DNA of 64,000 nucleotides from Paracoccaceae bacterium (lineage in GTDB: Bacteria > Pseudomonadota > Alphaproteobacteria > Rhodobacterales > Rhodobacteraceae): contig JANSXZ010000008.1 of NCBI GenBank assembly GCA_024742705.1, positions 91,813 through 155,812 of the forward strand, read 5' to 3'. The notes under the pieces are model-generated. The model was not told the DNA's origin. It made no database searches and was given only the letters and a program-made list of their open reading frames with translations. This document shows positions 36,076-45,815 of this stretch, one piece after another. Position 1 is the stretch's first letter, and each line of letters begins with the position of its first letter. Position numbers and translations under genes: made by a program.

Positions 36076-36438
36076 TCAGCCGTTGGCGGCGCGGATCTTT
36101 TCGGCGGCGTCCTTGTCGTAGGTCACGCCATTTTCTTCGAACATCGTGTCGAGTTCGCCCGAAAGCGTCATTTCGGTGATGATGTCACAGCCGCCGATGA
36201 ACTCGCCCTTGACGTAGAGTTGCGGGATCGTCGGCCACTCTGAAAATTCCTTGATGCCCTGGCGGATGCCGTCGTCTGCCAGGACGTTCACATCGGCAAA
36301 TTCCACGCCCATGTAGTTCAGCACCCCTGCGACACGGCTGGAAAAGCCGCATTGGGGCATCGATTTGGTGCCCTTCATGAACAGCACCACGTCGTTCTGG
36401 GTGATGGTTTCCTGAATTTGTGCGTTGGCATCGGTCAT
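36076..36438 (-). CDS. grxD: Monothiol glutaredoxin, Grx4/GrxD family
   Basis: Iron-sulfur cluster carrier of 120 residues with the CGFS active site ([14 protein letters not shown], Cys about 30), [19 protein letters not shown] and a glutathione-binding TMKG-like KGTKSMP. Family members bind [2Fe-2S] with BolA-type partners. A bolA gene lies two genes upstream on the same strand, and the start overlaps the small membrane protein stop by 4 nt (ATGA). This supports one operon. Confidence 0.96.
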   Translation of the reverse strand: MTDANAQIQETITQNDVVLFMKGTKSMPQCGFSSRVAGVLNYMGVEFADVNVLADDGIRQGIKEFSEWPTIPQLYVKGEFIGGCDIITEMTLSGELDTMFEENGVTYDKDAAEKIRAANG

Positions 36439-36680
36439 TTGCGTTTTCCCTTCGGAACAAAGCGTTGTGCGTATTTCTGCGGATCGCGCGGGATCGTGTA
36501 GCTGATCTGCTGGCTGCCGCCGCCCCCGCCCGAGTTGTAGTTGACCTCGATCACATGATCGCCTTCGCCGGGCAGGCTGCCGCGTTCGGTGCCGCGTGTC
36601 CGGTTCAGCGCCACGCCGCCGGCGATCACCGAGACGATGACGATGGCCAGTACCAGAACGACGATCAATCCAAGGTCCAT
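36435..36680 (-). CDS. Small membrane protein between bolA and grxD
   Basis: 81 residues, unrecognised. N-terminal hydrophobic helix [22 protein letters not shown] (1-22), then a soluble tail with [21 protein letters not shown] and a basic C-terminus [16 protein letters not shown]. Begins 7 nt after bolA and overlaps grxD by 4 nt, so it is certainly co-expressed with the BolA/Grx4 pair. The topology implies a membrane tether with a cytoplasmic or periplasmic tail. Function unknown. Confidence 0.8.
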   Translation of the reverse strand: MDLGLIVVLVLAIVIVSVIAGGVALNRTRGTERGSLPGEGDHVIEVNYNSGGGGGSQQISYTIPRDPQKYAQRFVPKGKRK

Positions 36681-36687
36681 GCGCCGG

Positions 36688-36930
36688 TTATCCGGGCACT
36701 TTGGTTGTCAGCGCCAGCGCGTGCAATTCGCCATGCGCGCCGTCCATCTTGCCCTTGAGCGCGGCATAGACGGCCCGCTGCTGCTGGACACGGTTCTTGC
36801 CACGAAAGCTTTCGTCGATCACTTCGGCGGCGTAGTGGTTTCCGTCGCCTGCCAAATCGGTGATGGTGATCCGCGCGTCCGGAAAACTGGCGCGGATCAG
36901 GTCTTCGATTTCGTGGGCCTGCATTGCCAT
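36688..36930 (-). CDS. bolA: BolA family protein
   Basis: 80 residues. The BolA fold is seen in DARITITDLAGDGNHYAAEVIDESFRGKNRVQQQRAVYAAL, with the conserved GDGxHY and SFRGKxxVQQQRxVYAAL, and the C-terminal HGELHALALTTKVP. BolA proteins pair with monothiol glutaredoxins through a shared Fe-S cluster; grxD is encoded just downstream. It lies 91 nt after purL on the same strand. Confidence 0.95.
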   Translation of the reverse strand: MAMQAHEIEDLIRASFPDARITITDLAGDGNHYAAEVIDESFRGKNRVQQQRAVYAALKGKMDGAHGELHALALTTKVPG

Positions 36931-37021
36931 CGACGGTCCTCCTGAACGGTTTGCACAGATTTAAGCACAGCCCGCCCCGCGTGCAAGGGAAGACGCGGGC
37001 CAAGCGGCGCGGGGGCGGCGT

Positions 37022-39196
37022 TCAGGCCAGCGCGGCGGCGAAACCGCCGCGATAGATCTGCGTCAGCGCGTCCAGCGGTGCCTCGGATGTGCCCAGGCGC
37101 ACGGCGTTGCCGCCAAAGCTGCCGACTGTGGCTATCGGCACGCCCGCCTGATTGGCCGCCACCATCAGTGCCTCGGCCTGATCGAAATTGCAGGCCACCA
37201 GATAGCGCGCCTGATCTTCGCCAAAAAGCGTCGCACCGGGCATCGGATCGATCTGGACGCCCACGCCCGATCCTTCGGCCAGTTCGAAGGCCGCCAGCGC
37301 CAGACCGCCGTCCGACAGATCGGTGCAGGCCCGGATCAGGTGCCGGTTGTCGCGCACGAAGGCGCCGTTGCGGGCTTCGGCGTCGAGATCGACGGGCGGC
37401 GCGTCGCCCTCGGCGCGGTTGAACACCTCGGCCAGAAGCGCCGATTGCCCCAGATGTCCGGCGGTTTCTCCGATCAGCAGTGCAACATGCCCGGCCCGCA
37501 CGGCGGTGCCGATGACATCGTCGGCCGAGGCCAGCAGGCCCACGGCACCGATGGTCGGCGTCGGCAGGATCGCCGAGCCGTCGGTTTCATTGTAAAGCGA
37601 CACGTTGCCCGACACGATCGGCATGTCCAGCGCAAGACAGGCCGCGCCGATGCCCTGGATCGCCCCGACGAACTGGCCCATGATCGCGGGCTTTTCGGGG
37701 TTGCCGAAATTCATGTTGTCGGTGGTCGCCAGCGGCCGCGCGCCGACGGCGCAGAGGTTCCGGAAGGCTTCGGCGACCGCCTGCTTGCCGCCTTCGACCG
37801 GGTTGGCCTGAACATAGCGCGGCGTCACATCCGAGGTGAAGGCCAGCGCCTTGTCGGTGCCATGCACCCGCACGATACCCGCGCCCAGCCCCGGCCCGCG
37901 CGCGGTATCGGCCATCACCATCGTATCGTACTGTTCGAAAACCCACGCCTTCGAGGCATAGTTGGGATTCGAGATCAGCAGTTTCAGCGCGTCGATCGGA
38001 TCGACCTCGGGGATGGCGCCCAAAGGCTCGGCGGCCGGTGTCGGGATCCAGGGCCGGTCGTATTCGGGGGCATTGCCCGACAGCGCCTTGAGAGGCAGAT
38101 CCGCCTTGATCACACCGTTGTGCACGATCACGAAACGATCTTCTGCGATTGTTTCGCCGACGATGGCAAAATCCAGATCCCATTTGTCGAAGACAGCGCG
38201 TGCCTCGCTTTCCAGGTCGGGGTTGAGCACCATCAACATCCGCTCCTGGCTTTCGCTCAGCATCATTTCATAGGCGGTCATTGCGGTTTCGCGCACCGGC
38301 ACCCGGTCAAGGTCCAACCGTACGCCCAGATCGCCCTTGTCGCCCATTTCGACCGCGGAACACGTCAGCCCCGCGGCGCCCATGTCCTGGATCGAAATCA
38401 CCGCGCCGGTGGCCATCAGTTCCAGACAGGCCTCCACCAGCCGCTTTTCGGTGAACGGATCGCCAACCTGCACGGTGGGGCGCTTTTCTTCGATCGTGTC
38501 GTCGAATTCGGCCGAGGCCATCGTTGCCCCGCCGACACCGTCGCGCCCGGTCTTGGCGCCCAGATAGACAACCGGCATTCCGACACCCGATGCCGCCGAA
38601 TAGAAGATGCGATCGGCATCGGCGAGGCCGGCGGCAAAGGCATTGACCAGGCAGTTGCCGTTGTAGGCCGGATCGAAGCGCACTTCGCCACCCACGGTGG
38701 GCACGCCAAAGGCGTTGCCATAGCCGCCGATCCCGGCCACCACGCCATGCACCAGCGATCTGGTGCGCGGATGATCGGGCGCGCCAAAGCTGAGCGCGTT
38801 CATCGCCGCAATGGGCCGCGCGCCCATCGTGAAGACATCGCGCAGGATGCCGCCCACACCGGTGGCGGCGCCTTGATAGGGTTCGATGTACGAGGGGTGG
38901 TTGTGGCTTTCCATCTTGAACACCACCGCCTGACCGTCGCCGATATCGACGACGCCGGCGTTTTCACCCGGCCCGCAGATTACCTGCGGCCCGCTGGTGG
39001 GCAGGGTGCGCAGCCACTTTTTGGAGGACTTGTAGGAGCAATGCTCGTTCCACATGGCCGAGAAAATCCCCAGTTCGGTAAAGCTCGGCGTGCGCCCGAT
39101 GATCTCGAGTATCCGGTCGTATTCATCGGGTTTCAGCCCGTGGGCTGCGATCAGATCGGGTGTGATGTCCGGTTCTTGCACGTCCTGGTCCCCCAA
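37022..39196 (-). CDS. purL: Phosphoribosylformylglycinamidine synthase subunit PurL
   Basis: ATP-dependent purine-synthesis enzyme making FGAM from FGAR with ammonia from PurQ. At 724 residues it is the small, three-component form requiring PurS and PurQ (neither in this window). Visible: [79 protein letters not shown] and C-terminal [12 protein letters not shown]. Heads a run with bolA, the 81-residue protein and grxD. Confidence 0.98.
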   Translation of the reverse strand: MGDQDVQEPDITPDLIAAHGLKPDEYDRILEIIGRTPSFTELGIFSAMWNEHCSYKSSKKWLRTLPTSGPQVICGPGENAGVVDIGDGQAVVFKMESHNHPSYIEPYQGAATGVGGILRDVFTMGARPIAAMNALSFGAPDHPRTRSLVHGVVAGIGGYGNAFGVPTVGGEVRFDPAYNGNCLVNAFAAGLADADRIFYSAASGVGMPVVYLGAKTGRDGVGGATMASAEFDDTIEEKRPTVQVGDPFTEKRLVEACLELMATGAVISIQDMGAAGLTCSAVEMGDKGDLGVRLDLDRVPVRETAMTAYEMMLSESQERMLMVLNPDLESEARAVFDKWDLDFAIVGETIAEDRFVIVHNGVIKADLPLKALSGNAPEYDRPWIPTPAAEPLGAIPEVDPIDALKLLISNPNYASKAWVFEQYDTMVMADTARGPGLGAGIVRVHGTDKALAFTSDVTPRYVQANPVEGGKQAVAEAFRNLCAVGARPLATTDNMNFGNPEKPAIMGQFVGAIQGIGAACLALDMPIVSGNVSLYNETDGSAILPTPTIGAVGLLASADDVIGTAVRAGHVALLIGETAGHLGQSALLAEVFNRAEGDAPPVDLDAEARNGAFVRDNRHLIRACTDLSDGGLALAAFELAEGSGVGVQIDPMPGATLFGEDQARYLVACNFDQAEALMVAANQAGVPIATVGSFGGNAVRLGTSEAPLDALTQIYRGGFAAALA

Positions 39197-39294
39197 AAGC
39201 GGTTTGCGCCGTCTTTATGCCATGCGCGCGCGGGGGGGAAGGGGGGCGGCGGTGCGGCCTGTCGCGCCAAAGGCCCGGGGGCCGGGCATCAGGC

Positions 39295-39323
39295 AAAAAA
39301 AAGGCCGAGCACTAAGCTCGGCC
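39295..39323 (-). terminator. Rho-independent terminator of lysR / candidate sRNA
   Basis: GGCCGAGC (39303-39310) and GCTCGGCC (39316-39323) form a perfect 8-bp stem with a 5-nt loop; on the minus strand it is followed by eight U residues (A8 at 39295-39302). Confidence 0.9.
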
Positions 39324-39345
39324 GAAGTCCAACAGGGAGGTTGAA
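39295..39345 (-). ncRNA. Candidate small RNA with anti-Shine-Dalgarno loop
   Basis: Read on the minus strand, UUCAAC-CUCCCU-GUUGGA (39345 to 39328) folds as a 6-bp hairpin (one G-U) exposing CUCCCU, complementary to Shine-Dalgarno sequences. It is followed directly by a perfect 8-bp terminator hairpin and U8. This is the architecture of alphaproteobacterial CU-rich-loop sRNAs. The 5' end is unknown; it may be processed from the lysR 3' UTR (stop at 39462) or have its own promoter. Confidence 0.5.
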
Positions 39346-39461
39346 GATGCCGCGCAGTTCAGCGCCAGCGCCTTCAATTGCCGATTTAGGCGGCGGTTCA
39401 TGTGCGATCAAGCAAAACATCGGCAACCAGAGGCATGTCCGCCATGCAGCCTGCGCATGGC

Positions 39462-40367
39462 TCAGATTTTTCCCAATTGCCGCAATTGCTTGCGATGTGA
39501 AATGATCTCGTCCTGAACAAAGTCGCGGAAGGCCGCGATCCTCTTGGACTGCCGCAGTTCCTCGGGATAGGCCAGAAACACCGGCACCTCGGCCGACTCG
39601 ACGTCTTCCAGCACGCGCACCAGCTGCGGGAAATCCTCGACCAGGTAGTCGGGCAGAACACCGATTCCGAGGTTGTTCAGCACCCCTTGCAGCACGCCGA
39701 AATAGTTGTTGACCGTCAGCAGCGACCGCAGGTCGTATGTCATCAGGTGCTGCACCAGAGAGGCCCCCGCGGCCACCTGCGCCGAAGACGGGCTCTGGCA
39801 GATCAGCCGGTGATCGGCGATATCCTCGATCCGTTCCGGTGTGCCTTCGCGGTCGAGATAGTCGCGCGACGCGAACAGGCGCATCTGCACATTCATCAGC
39901 TTCTTGCGGATAAGGTCGGCCTGGCTGGGTTCTTTCATGCGGATGGCCACATCGGCCTCGCGCATCGGCAGGTCCAGCACGCGCTCTTCCAGCATCAGGT
40001 CGATCTTGAGTTCGGGGTAAAGCTCGTAAAGCTTGGTCAGGCGCGGCGCCAGCCACAACGCGCCGAAGCCGAAAGTGGTGGTCACGCGCAGTTCGCCGAA
40101 CACCTCTTCCTCGCTGTCGCGGATCCGCGCGGCGGCGGCGTCGAGGCGCTTGTTCATCGCGTTTGTGGCGTCGAACAGCAATTCACCCTGTTCGGTCAGA
40201 ATCAGGCCGCGCGCATGGCGGTGGAACAATGTGGCGTTCAGCGCCTCTTCGAGGCCGCGCACCTGCCGGCTGACCGCCGATTGCGACAGGCCCAGACGGT
40301 CGCCCGCGTGGGTCAGGCTGCCGGCATCCGCGACCGCGTGAAAAATCCTCAGCTTGTCCCAATCCAT
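39462..40367 (-). CDS. LysR-family transcriptional regulator
   Basis: 301 residues. The N-terminal winged helix (1-60) is MDWDKLRIFHAVADAGSLTHAGDRLGLSQSAVSRQVRGLEEAL split over a typical HTH, followed by a LysR substrate domain with READVAIRMKEPSQADLIRKKL. Divergent from the indolepyruvate:ferredoxin oxidoreductase gene, with a palindrome between them, suggesting it controls that gene. Effector unknown. Confidence 0.9.
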   Translation of the reverse strand: MDWDKLRIFHAVADAGSLTHAGDRLGLSQSAVSRQVRGLEEALNATLFHRHARGLILTEQGELLFDATNAMNKRLDAAAARIRDSEEEVFGELRVTTTFGFGALWLAPRLTKLYELYPELKIDLMLEERVLDLPMREADVAIRMKEPSQADLIRKKLMNVQMRLFASRDYLDREGTPERIEDIADHRLICQSPSSAQVAAGASLVQHLMTYDLRSLLTVNNYFGVLQGVLNNLGIGVLPDYLVEDFPQLVRVLEDVESAEVPVFLAYPEELRQSKRIAAFRDFVQDEIISHRKQLRQLGKI

Positions 40368-40471
40368 CGTCGAACTTTCCTGACTCCATGCGCCCGCTTA
40401 TATCATAGGATGCCTGCAAAGCGCCTGCTTTGAAGGCCGGACCCGGCCGGTGGGACAAAATACCTCTATGC

Positions 40472-40490
40472 AGGTCAGCAATTGTGACCT
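40472..40490. promoter_or_regulatory. Inverted repeat AGGTCA-N7-TGACCT between lysR and ior
   Basis: Perfect 6-nt arms (40472-40477 and 40485-40490) with spacer GCAATTG; contains the LysR-type T-N11-A pattern. It sits 48 nt upstream of the ior start and 104 nt upstream of lysR. LysR or Lrp-type binding are both possible. Confidence 0.5.
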
Positions 40491-40538
40491 AAAATGCAGC
40501 AACAAGATACGCAGTAGTCCGACGTTGGGAGGCGCCAG

Positions 40539-43500
40539 ATGAGCACGCAGAAGATTTCGCTGAACGATCGGTTCGATCTGGACAAGAGCCCGGTCCTTCT
40601 GAACGGCACCCAGGCTCTGGTGCGGCTCATGATGATGCAGAAGGCGCGTGACACCGCCGCCGGACACAACACCGCGGGGCTGGTCACCGGCTACCGCGGA
40701 TCGCCCCTGGGTGCGGTCGACATGCAGATGACGCGCGCCGCCAAGCCGCTGGCGCAATATGACATCACCTTTCAGCCCGGCCTGAACGAGGATCTGGCAG
40801 CGACCGCCCTTTGGGGCAGTCAGCAGGCCGGATTGCGCGGCGATGGCCGATATGACGGGGTGTTCGGCCTTTGGTACGGCAAGGGGCCGGGCGTTGACCG
40901 GTCGGGCGATGTGATCCGCCATGCCAACATGGCCGGCACCGCGCCCCTGGGCGGCGTCCTGATGGCGATGGGCGACGATCACACCGGCGAAAGTTCCACC
41001 GTGCTGCACCAATCGGAATGGGCGCTGATGGACGCATACATGCCGATCGTCAGCCCCGCCGGGGTGCAGGAAATCCTCGATTACGGGATCTACGGTCTGG
41101 CGATGTCGCGGTTTACCGGCCTGTGGACCGGACTGAAGACCATGAAGGACACCGTTGAGGCAACATCGGTGGTGGATGGCGATCCGCATCGCATGGGCCT
41201 TGTGGTGCCCGAATTCGATCTGCCGCCCGGCGGGCTGAACATCCGGCTGATCGACACGCCGCACGACCAGGAAGCGCGGGTGATCGATCACAAGCGGTTT
41301 GCCGCCGAGGCATTCAGCCACGCCAACCGGATCGACAAGCGGATGTGGGGCAAGCCGGGCGCGCGTGTCGGATTCGTGGCGGCGGGCAAGAACTGGCTGG
41401 ACCTGGTGCACGCCATGAGCCTGCTGAACATCGACGAAAACGAGGCCGAGCGGCTGGGCCTTTCGTTGTACAAGATCGGCCAGACCTTCCCTCTGGACAT
41501 GAAAGGTTTCCACGACTGGGCCGAAGGGCTGGACCTTATCGTGGTGGTCGAGGAAAAGCGCAAACTGATCGAGGTGCAGATCAAGGAGGCGCTGTTCGAC
41601 GACAACCGCTATCGCGTCTACGGCTGGTACAAGGGCGGGGCGGGTGCGCTGCACCGCGAAGAGCTGTTCCCGACCCGCGGTGCGCTCGATCCCATCCTGA
41701 TCGCTGAAAGGCTGGGCGAGATCCTGATCGAGGAAGGCCGCGACACCGACGGGATCAAGGCCGGCCTGAACGCGCTGGCCGAAGCGCGGCGCGCCGACAA
41801 TGCCGAAGACATCGCGGCGCGGCTGCCGTACTTCTGTTCGGGCTGTCCGCACAATTCCTCGACCAAGGTGCCCGAGGGCAGCCGCGCCTACGCGGGCATC
41901 GGCTGTCACTATATGGCGCAGTGGATGGACCGCGAAACCATCGGCTATACCCATATGGGCGGCGAGGGCGCGAACTGGATCGGCGAGGCGCCGTTTTCCA
42001 CCACCCCGCATGTGTTCCAGAACCTGGGCGACGGCACCTACAACCATTCCGGCGTTCAGGCGATCCGCGCCGCCTTGGCGGCGGGCACCAACATCACCTA
42101 CAAGATCCTGTTCAACGATGCGGTGGCGATGACCGGCGGGCAGGGCAACGACGGCGGGCTGAGCGCGGCGCGCATCGTCGCCGAGGTGCGCGCGATGGGC
42201 GTGCAGAATGTCGCCGTCGTCTATGACGAAAAGGAAGATCTGGACCTGCGCGCCTTTCCCGGCGCGGAACTGCACGAACGGGCCGAACTGATGAATGTGC
42301 AAAAGGCCTTCGCCGCACACCAGGGCGTTTCGGTCATTGTCTATATCCAGACCTGCGCCGCCGAGAAACGCCGCCGGCGCAAGCGCGGCACCTTCCCCGA
42401 CATCGACAAGCGCGTGTTCATCAACACGGATGTCTGCGAAGGGTGCGGCGATTGCGGCGTGCAATCGAACTGTGTTTCGATCGTGCCCAAGGAGACCGAA
42501 CTGGGCCGCAAGCGACAGATCGATCAATCGTCCTGCAACAAGGATTTCTCGTGCCTCAAGGGCTTTTGCCCCTCGTTCGTGACGCTGGAAGGCGCGCAGG
42601 TGCGCAAGGAGGCCACCGCCGAACTGACCTTGCCGGACCTGCCGATGCCGCAATTGCCGGCGATCCGCGGCACGCACAACATCGTGATAACCGGCGTCGG
42701 GGGCACCGGCGTGGTGACCATCGGCGCGGTTCTGGCGCAGGCCGCGCAGATCGACGGCAAGGGCGCGGGGATGATGGAGATGGCCGGTCTGGCCCAGAAG
42801 GGCGGCGCTGTGCACATCCATTGCCGGCTTGCCCAGAAACCTTCGGATATCAGCGCGATACGCGTCGCCACCGGCGAGGCGGATGCGCTGATCGGCGGCG
42901 ATCTGGTGGTGTCGGCGGGGGCCAAGACACTGGGCCTCACACGCAGCGGCCGCACCGGCGCGGTGGTCAACAGCCACGAGATCATCACCGGCGATTTCAC
43001 CCGAAACACCGAATTCGCCCTGCCCAGCGACCGTTTGACGGTGGCCTTGCAGGCGCGGATGCGCGACCGTCTGGATCTGTTCGATGCGTCCGAACTGGCC
43101 AAGGTCAGCCTGGGAGATTCGATCTTTTCCAACATGATGATCTTCGGCGCGGCCTGGCAGCGCGGCCTGATCCCGCTCAGCCTTTCGGCGATCCGCGAGG
43201 CCATCGCGCTGAACGGCGCGGCCGTGGAACGCAACCTGCGGGCCTTCGAGATCGGCCGCTGGGCAGTGCTTTTCCCCGAAGAAGCCGCGCGCCTTGTCAC
43301 GCCCAACGTGGTAGAATTGCCCAAGTCGCCAGAAGATCGCATCGCCTTCCGCGCCGACCACCTGACGCGCTATCAGGGGCGCCGCCTGGCCAAGCGATAC
43401 CGCAAGATGGTTGATGCCATCGCCGATCCACAGCTGAAGGACGCGGTTGCCAGAGGGTATCACAAGCTGTTGGCCTACAAGGACGAATACGAGGTCGCGC

Positions 43501-43952
43501 GGCTGCATCTGGAAACCGAGGCCAAGGCGCGCGCGCAGTTCGACGGCGATTTCCGGATCCGGTTTCATCTGGCACCGCCCTTGCTCAGCCGGCAGGGCCC
43601 CGACGGCCGCCCGGCCAAACGCGCGTTCGGCGCCGGCATGATGCGCGGGTTCCGGATTCTGGCGCGGTTCAAGGCGCTGCGCGGCACGCCCTTCGATCCT
43701 TTCGGCCATACCGCCGAGCGCAAGATGGAGCGCGCGCTGATCCGCCAGTACGAGGCCGATATGGCCATGTTCCTGCCGCAGGCCGGCCAGGTGAACCGGG
43801 ATGCGCTGATCGCGCTGGCCGAACTGCCATTGCAGATCCGCGGTTTCGGCCCGGTGAAGCTGGCCAACGAACAGAAGGCCGCCAAACGCCGCGAGGAACT
43901 TCTGGCCGCGCTGCGCCAGGGCGATGTACCTGCGACAAAGGCAGCCGAATAA
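40539..43952 (+). CDS. Indolepyruvate ferredoxin oxidoreductase, fused alpha-beta form
   Basis: Thiamine-diphosphate and Fe-S enzyme that oxidatively decarboxylates aryl-pyruvates from aromatic amino acids to acyl-CoA. At 1137 residues it is the long, fused form. N-terminal pyrimidine domain TGYRGSPLGAVD (about 46-57), thiamine-binding THMGGEGANWIGEAPF (about 475), a [4Fe-4S] ligand set CEGCGDCGVQSNC (about 631-643) with further Cys in SSCNKDFSCLKGFCPSF, then a gamma-type domain ITGVGGTGVVTIGAVLAQAA from about 717 and a C-terminal extension. Probably regulated by the divergent LysR. Confidence 0.95.
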   Translation: MSTQKISLNDRFDLDKSPVLLNGTQALVRLMMMQKARDTAAGHNTAGLVTGYRGSPLGAVDMQMTRAAKPLAQYDITFQPGLNEDLAATALWGSQQAGLRGDGRYDGVFGLWYGKGPGVDRSGDVIRHANMAGTAPLGGVLMAMGDDHTGESSTVLHQSEWALMDAYMPIVSPAGVQEILDYGIYGLAMSRFTGLWTGLKTMKDTVEATSVVDGDPHRMGLVVPEFDLPPGGLNIRLIDTPHDQEARVIDHKRFAAEAFSHANRIDKRMWGKPGARVGFVAAGKNWLDLVHAMSLLNIDENEAERLGLSLYKIGQTFPLDMKGFHDWAEGLDLIVVVEEKRKLIEVQIKEALFDDNRYRVYGWYKGGAGALHREELFPTRGALDPILIAERLGEILIEEGRDTDGIKAGLNALAEARRADNAEDIAARLPYFCSGCPHNSSTKVPEGSRAYAGIGCHYMAQWMDRETIGYTHMGGEGANWIGEAPFSTTPHVFQNLGDGTYNHSGVQAIRAALAAGTNITYKILFNDAVAMTGGQGNDGGLSAARIVAEVRAMGVQNVAVVYDEKEDLDLRAFPGAELHERAELMNVQKAFAAHQGVSVIVYIQTCAAEKRRRRKRGTFPDIDKRVFINTDVCEGCGDCGVQSNCVSIVPKETELGRKRQIDQSSCNKDFSCLKGFCPSFVTLEGAQVRKEATAELTLPDLPMPQLPAIRGTHNIVITGVGGTGVVTIGAVLAQAAQIDGKGAGMMEMAGLAQKGGAVHIHCRLAQKPSDISAIRVATGEADALIGGDLVVSAGAKTLGLTRSGRTGAVVNSHEIITGDFTRNTEFALPSDRLTVALQARMRDRLDLFDASELAKVSLGDSIFSNMMIFGAAWQRGLIPLSLSAIREAIALNGAAVERNLRAFEIGRWAVLFPEEAARLVTPNVVELPKSPEDRIAFRADHLTRYQGRRLAKRYRKMVDAIADPQLKDAVARGYHKLLAYKDEYEVARLHLETEAKARAQFDGDFRIRFHLAPPLLSRQGPDGRPAKRAFGAGMMRGFRILARFKALRGTPFDPFGHTAERKMERALIRQYEADMAMFLPQAGQVNRDALIALAELPLQIRGFGPVKLANEQKAAKRREELLAALRQGDVPATKAAE

Positions 43953-44032
43953 TCCGCGTCACATAAGTGTCATCATCGCACTGCATTGTGGTACATCTGT
44001 TCTGAACACACGGCAAACCACGGAGCCGCCAC

Positions 44033-44911
44033 ATGCCTTCGCGCCACCACATCGCCCGCGATATCAGCTATGCGCATTCCGCCCAGTCGAAAGGCGGGCG
44101 TGCCATAATCCGCCTGATGGAAAACACCACCGGGCGTCTGCGTCTGATCCGCCGCGCCGATGGCTACGAGACCGAAGTCGCCGCCGGCCGCGATTTCTGG
44201 CAGGTGATGGTGGAACGTTACGGGCTCAGCCTCGACGTGGTTGGCGGATCGCTCGAGAATATTCCGCGCGACGGGCCGCTGATCCTGATCGCCAACCATC
44301 CCTACGGGATTCTCGACGGCCTGATGCTGGGGTACATCCTGAGCATGCTGCGCGGCGATTTCCGGATTCTCGCGCACCGGGTGTTCCGCAAGGCCGAGGA
44401 ACTGAACCGGATCGTGCTGCCGATCTCGTTCGACGAAACCAAGGAAGCGGTGCAACTGAACATCAAGACGCGGCGCGACGCGCTGGCCTATCTGGGCGCC
44501 GGTGGCGCTGTCGGGGTGTTTCCCGGCGGCACGGTCAGCACCGCGGCGCGGCCGTTTTCGCACCCGATGGATCCAGGATGGCGCGGGTTCACCGCCCGCA
44601 TGGTGGCCAAGTCCAACGCGACCGTGGTGCCGATCTATTTCGACGGCTGCACCTCGCGGCTGTTCCAGATCGCAAGCCACATGCACTACACCCTGCGCAT
44701 GGGCCTGATGATCAAGGAGTTCCGCAAACGTGTCGATACGCCGGTCAAGATCGTGATCGGCGAACCCATCGGCCGCGACGTTCTGGACGATATGGCCAAG
44801 GATACGCGGACAATGATGGATTTCCTGCGCAAAGCGACCTATGAACTGTCTCCGACCCCGTTGAAATCCTACGACTACGGGTTCGAGTTCGAAGAAAGGC
44901 ATCGCGCCTGA
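44033..44911 (+). CDS. Lysophospholipid acyltransferase (PlsC-like)
   Basis: 292 residues with the acyltransferase motif [11 protein letters not shown] (H-x4-D, about 83-92), motif [15 protein letters not shown] and [14 protein letters not shown]. These enzymes transfer acyl chains to lysophospholipids; the exact substrate is uncertain, and related proteins act in ornithine-lipid or phosphatidic-acid synthesis. No clear signal peptide; a membrane-associated enzyme. GGAG precedes the ATG. murI follows after 16 nt and may be co-transcribed. Confidence 0.85.
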   Translation: MPSRHHIARDISYAHSAQSKGGRAIIRLMENTTGRLRLIRRADGYETEVAAGRDFWQVMVERYGLSLDVVGGSLENIPRDGPLILIANHPYGILDGLMLGYILSMLRGDFRILAHRVFRKAEELNRIVLPISFDETKEAVQLNIKTRRDALAYLGAGGAVGVFPGGTVSTAARPFSHPMDPGWRGFTARMVAKSNATVVPIYFDGCTSRLFQIASHMHYTLRMGLMIKEFRKRVDTPVKIVIGEPIGRDVLDDMAKDTRTMMDFLRKATYELSPTPLKSYDYGFEFEERHRA

Positions 44912-44927
44912 CACAAGGCCGCACCGC

Positions 44928-45737
44928 ATGGCAGTTGGTATTTTCGATTCCGGTCTGGGAGGTCTGACCGTTCTGGAGGCTGCGCAGGCACGCCTTCCAC
45001 AGGTCGACTTCCTGTATTTCGGCGACAGCGCCAATGCGCCCTACGGCGTCCGAGATGCCGACGATGTGCACAAGCTTACCCGCGCCTGCGTCGAATCGCT
45101 GTGGGCGCGCGGCTGCGATCTGGTGATCCTGGCGTGCAACACCGCCTCGGCGGCCGCGTTGCGCCGGATGCAGGAGGCGGGCGTGCCGCCGGGCAAACGT
45201 GTGCTGGGTGTGTTCGTGCCGCTGATCGAGGCCTTGACCGAACGGCGCTGGGGCGACAATTCGCCCCCCCGCGAGGTGGCGGTCAAACATGTGGCGCTTT
45301 TTGCCACCCCCGCCACAGTCGCCAGCCGCGCGTTTCAGCGCGAGCTTGCGTTTCGGGCAATCGGCGTGGACGTCGAGGCGCAGGCCTGCGGCGGCGTGGT
45401 GGATGCCATAGAAGACGGCGACATGATCCTGGCCGAAGCGCTGGTGCGCAGCCATGTCGATGCGTTGAAACGCAAGATGCCCGCACCCGAGGCGGCGATT
45501 CTGGGCTGCACGCACTATCCCTTGATGGACCGCACCTTCCAGACCGCGCTGGGCCCCGACGTCAAGGTGTTCAGCCAGGCCGATCTGGTGGCAGAGAGCC
45601 TTGCGGATTATCTGGCGCGGTACCCGCAGATGGCGGGCAGCGGGGCACCGGGATACCTGACCACAGGCGATCCGGCCCGCGTCAGCGACCGCGCGACCCA
45701 GTTCTTGCGACGACAGATCACCTTTCGCGCCGCCTGA
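44928..45737 (+). CDS. murI: Glutamate racemase
   Basis: Makes D-glutamate for peptidoglycan. The 269 residues carry both catalytic cysteines, in [12 protein letters not shown] (about 68) and LGCTHYPLM (about 187), and the N-terminal [16 protein letters not shown]. Normal length. Near-adjacent to the acyltransferase (16 nt). Confidence 0.95.
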   Translation: MAVGIFDSGLGGLTVLEAAQARLPQVDFLYFGDSANAPYGVRDADDVHKLTRACVESLWARGCDLVILACNTASAAALRRMQEAGVPPGKRVLGVFVPLIEALTERRWGDNSPPREVAVKHVALFATPATVASRAFQRELAFRAIGVDVEAQACGGVVDAIEDGDMILAEALVRSHVDALKRKMPAPEAAILGCTHYPLMDRTFQTALGPDVKVFSQADLVAESLADYLARYPQMAGSGAPGYLTTGDPARVSDRATQFLRRQITFRAA

Positions 45738-45815
45738 CCGCGGCTGCTGCATTCTGCCCTCTGGCGGGCACCGCCCGTCGCTCCTATCTTTGCATCGCAA
45801 CAACAAAGGTCTGTC

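Noticed and set aside
39347..39505. Rightward ORF of 52 residues with a strong GGGAGG and ATG
   Set aside because: The GGGAGG is better explained as the complement of the anti-SD loop of a minus-strand RNA; the peptide has no recognisable features and overlaps the end of the lysR gene.
37340..39505. Rightward ORF of 721 residues opposite purL
   Set aside because: Antisense shadow; PurL signatures are all on the other strand.
40398..43709. Leftward ORF of 1103 residues opposite the IOR gene
   Set aside because: Antisense shadow of a recognised enzyme; composition rich in His, Arg and Gln with no motif.
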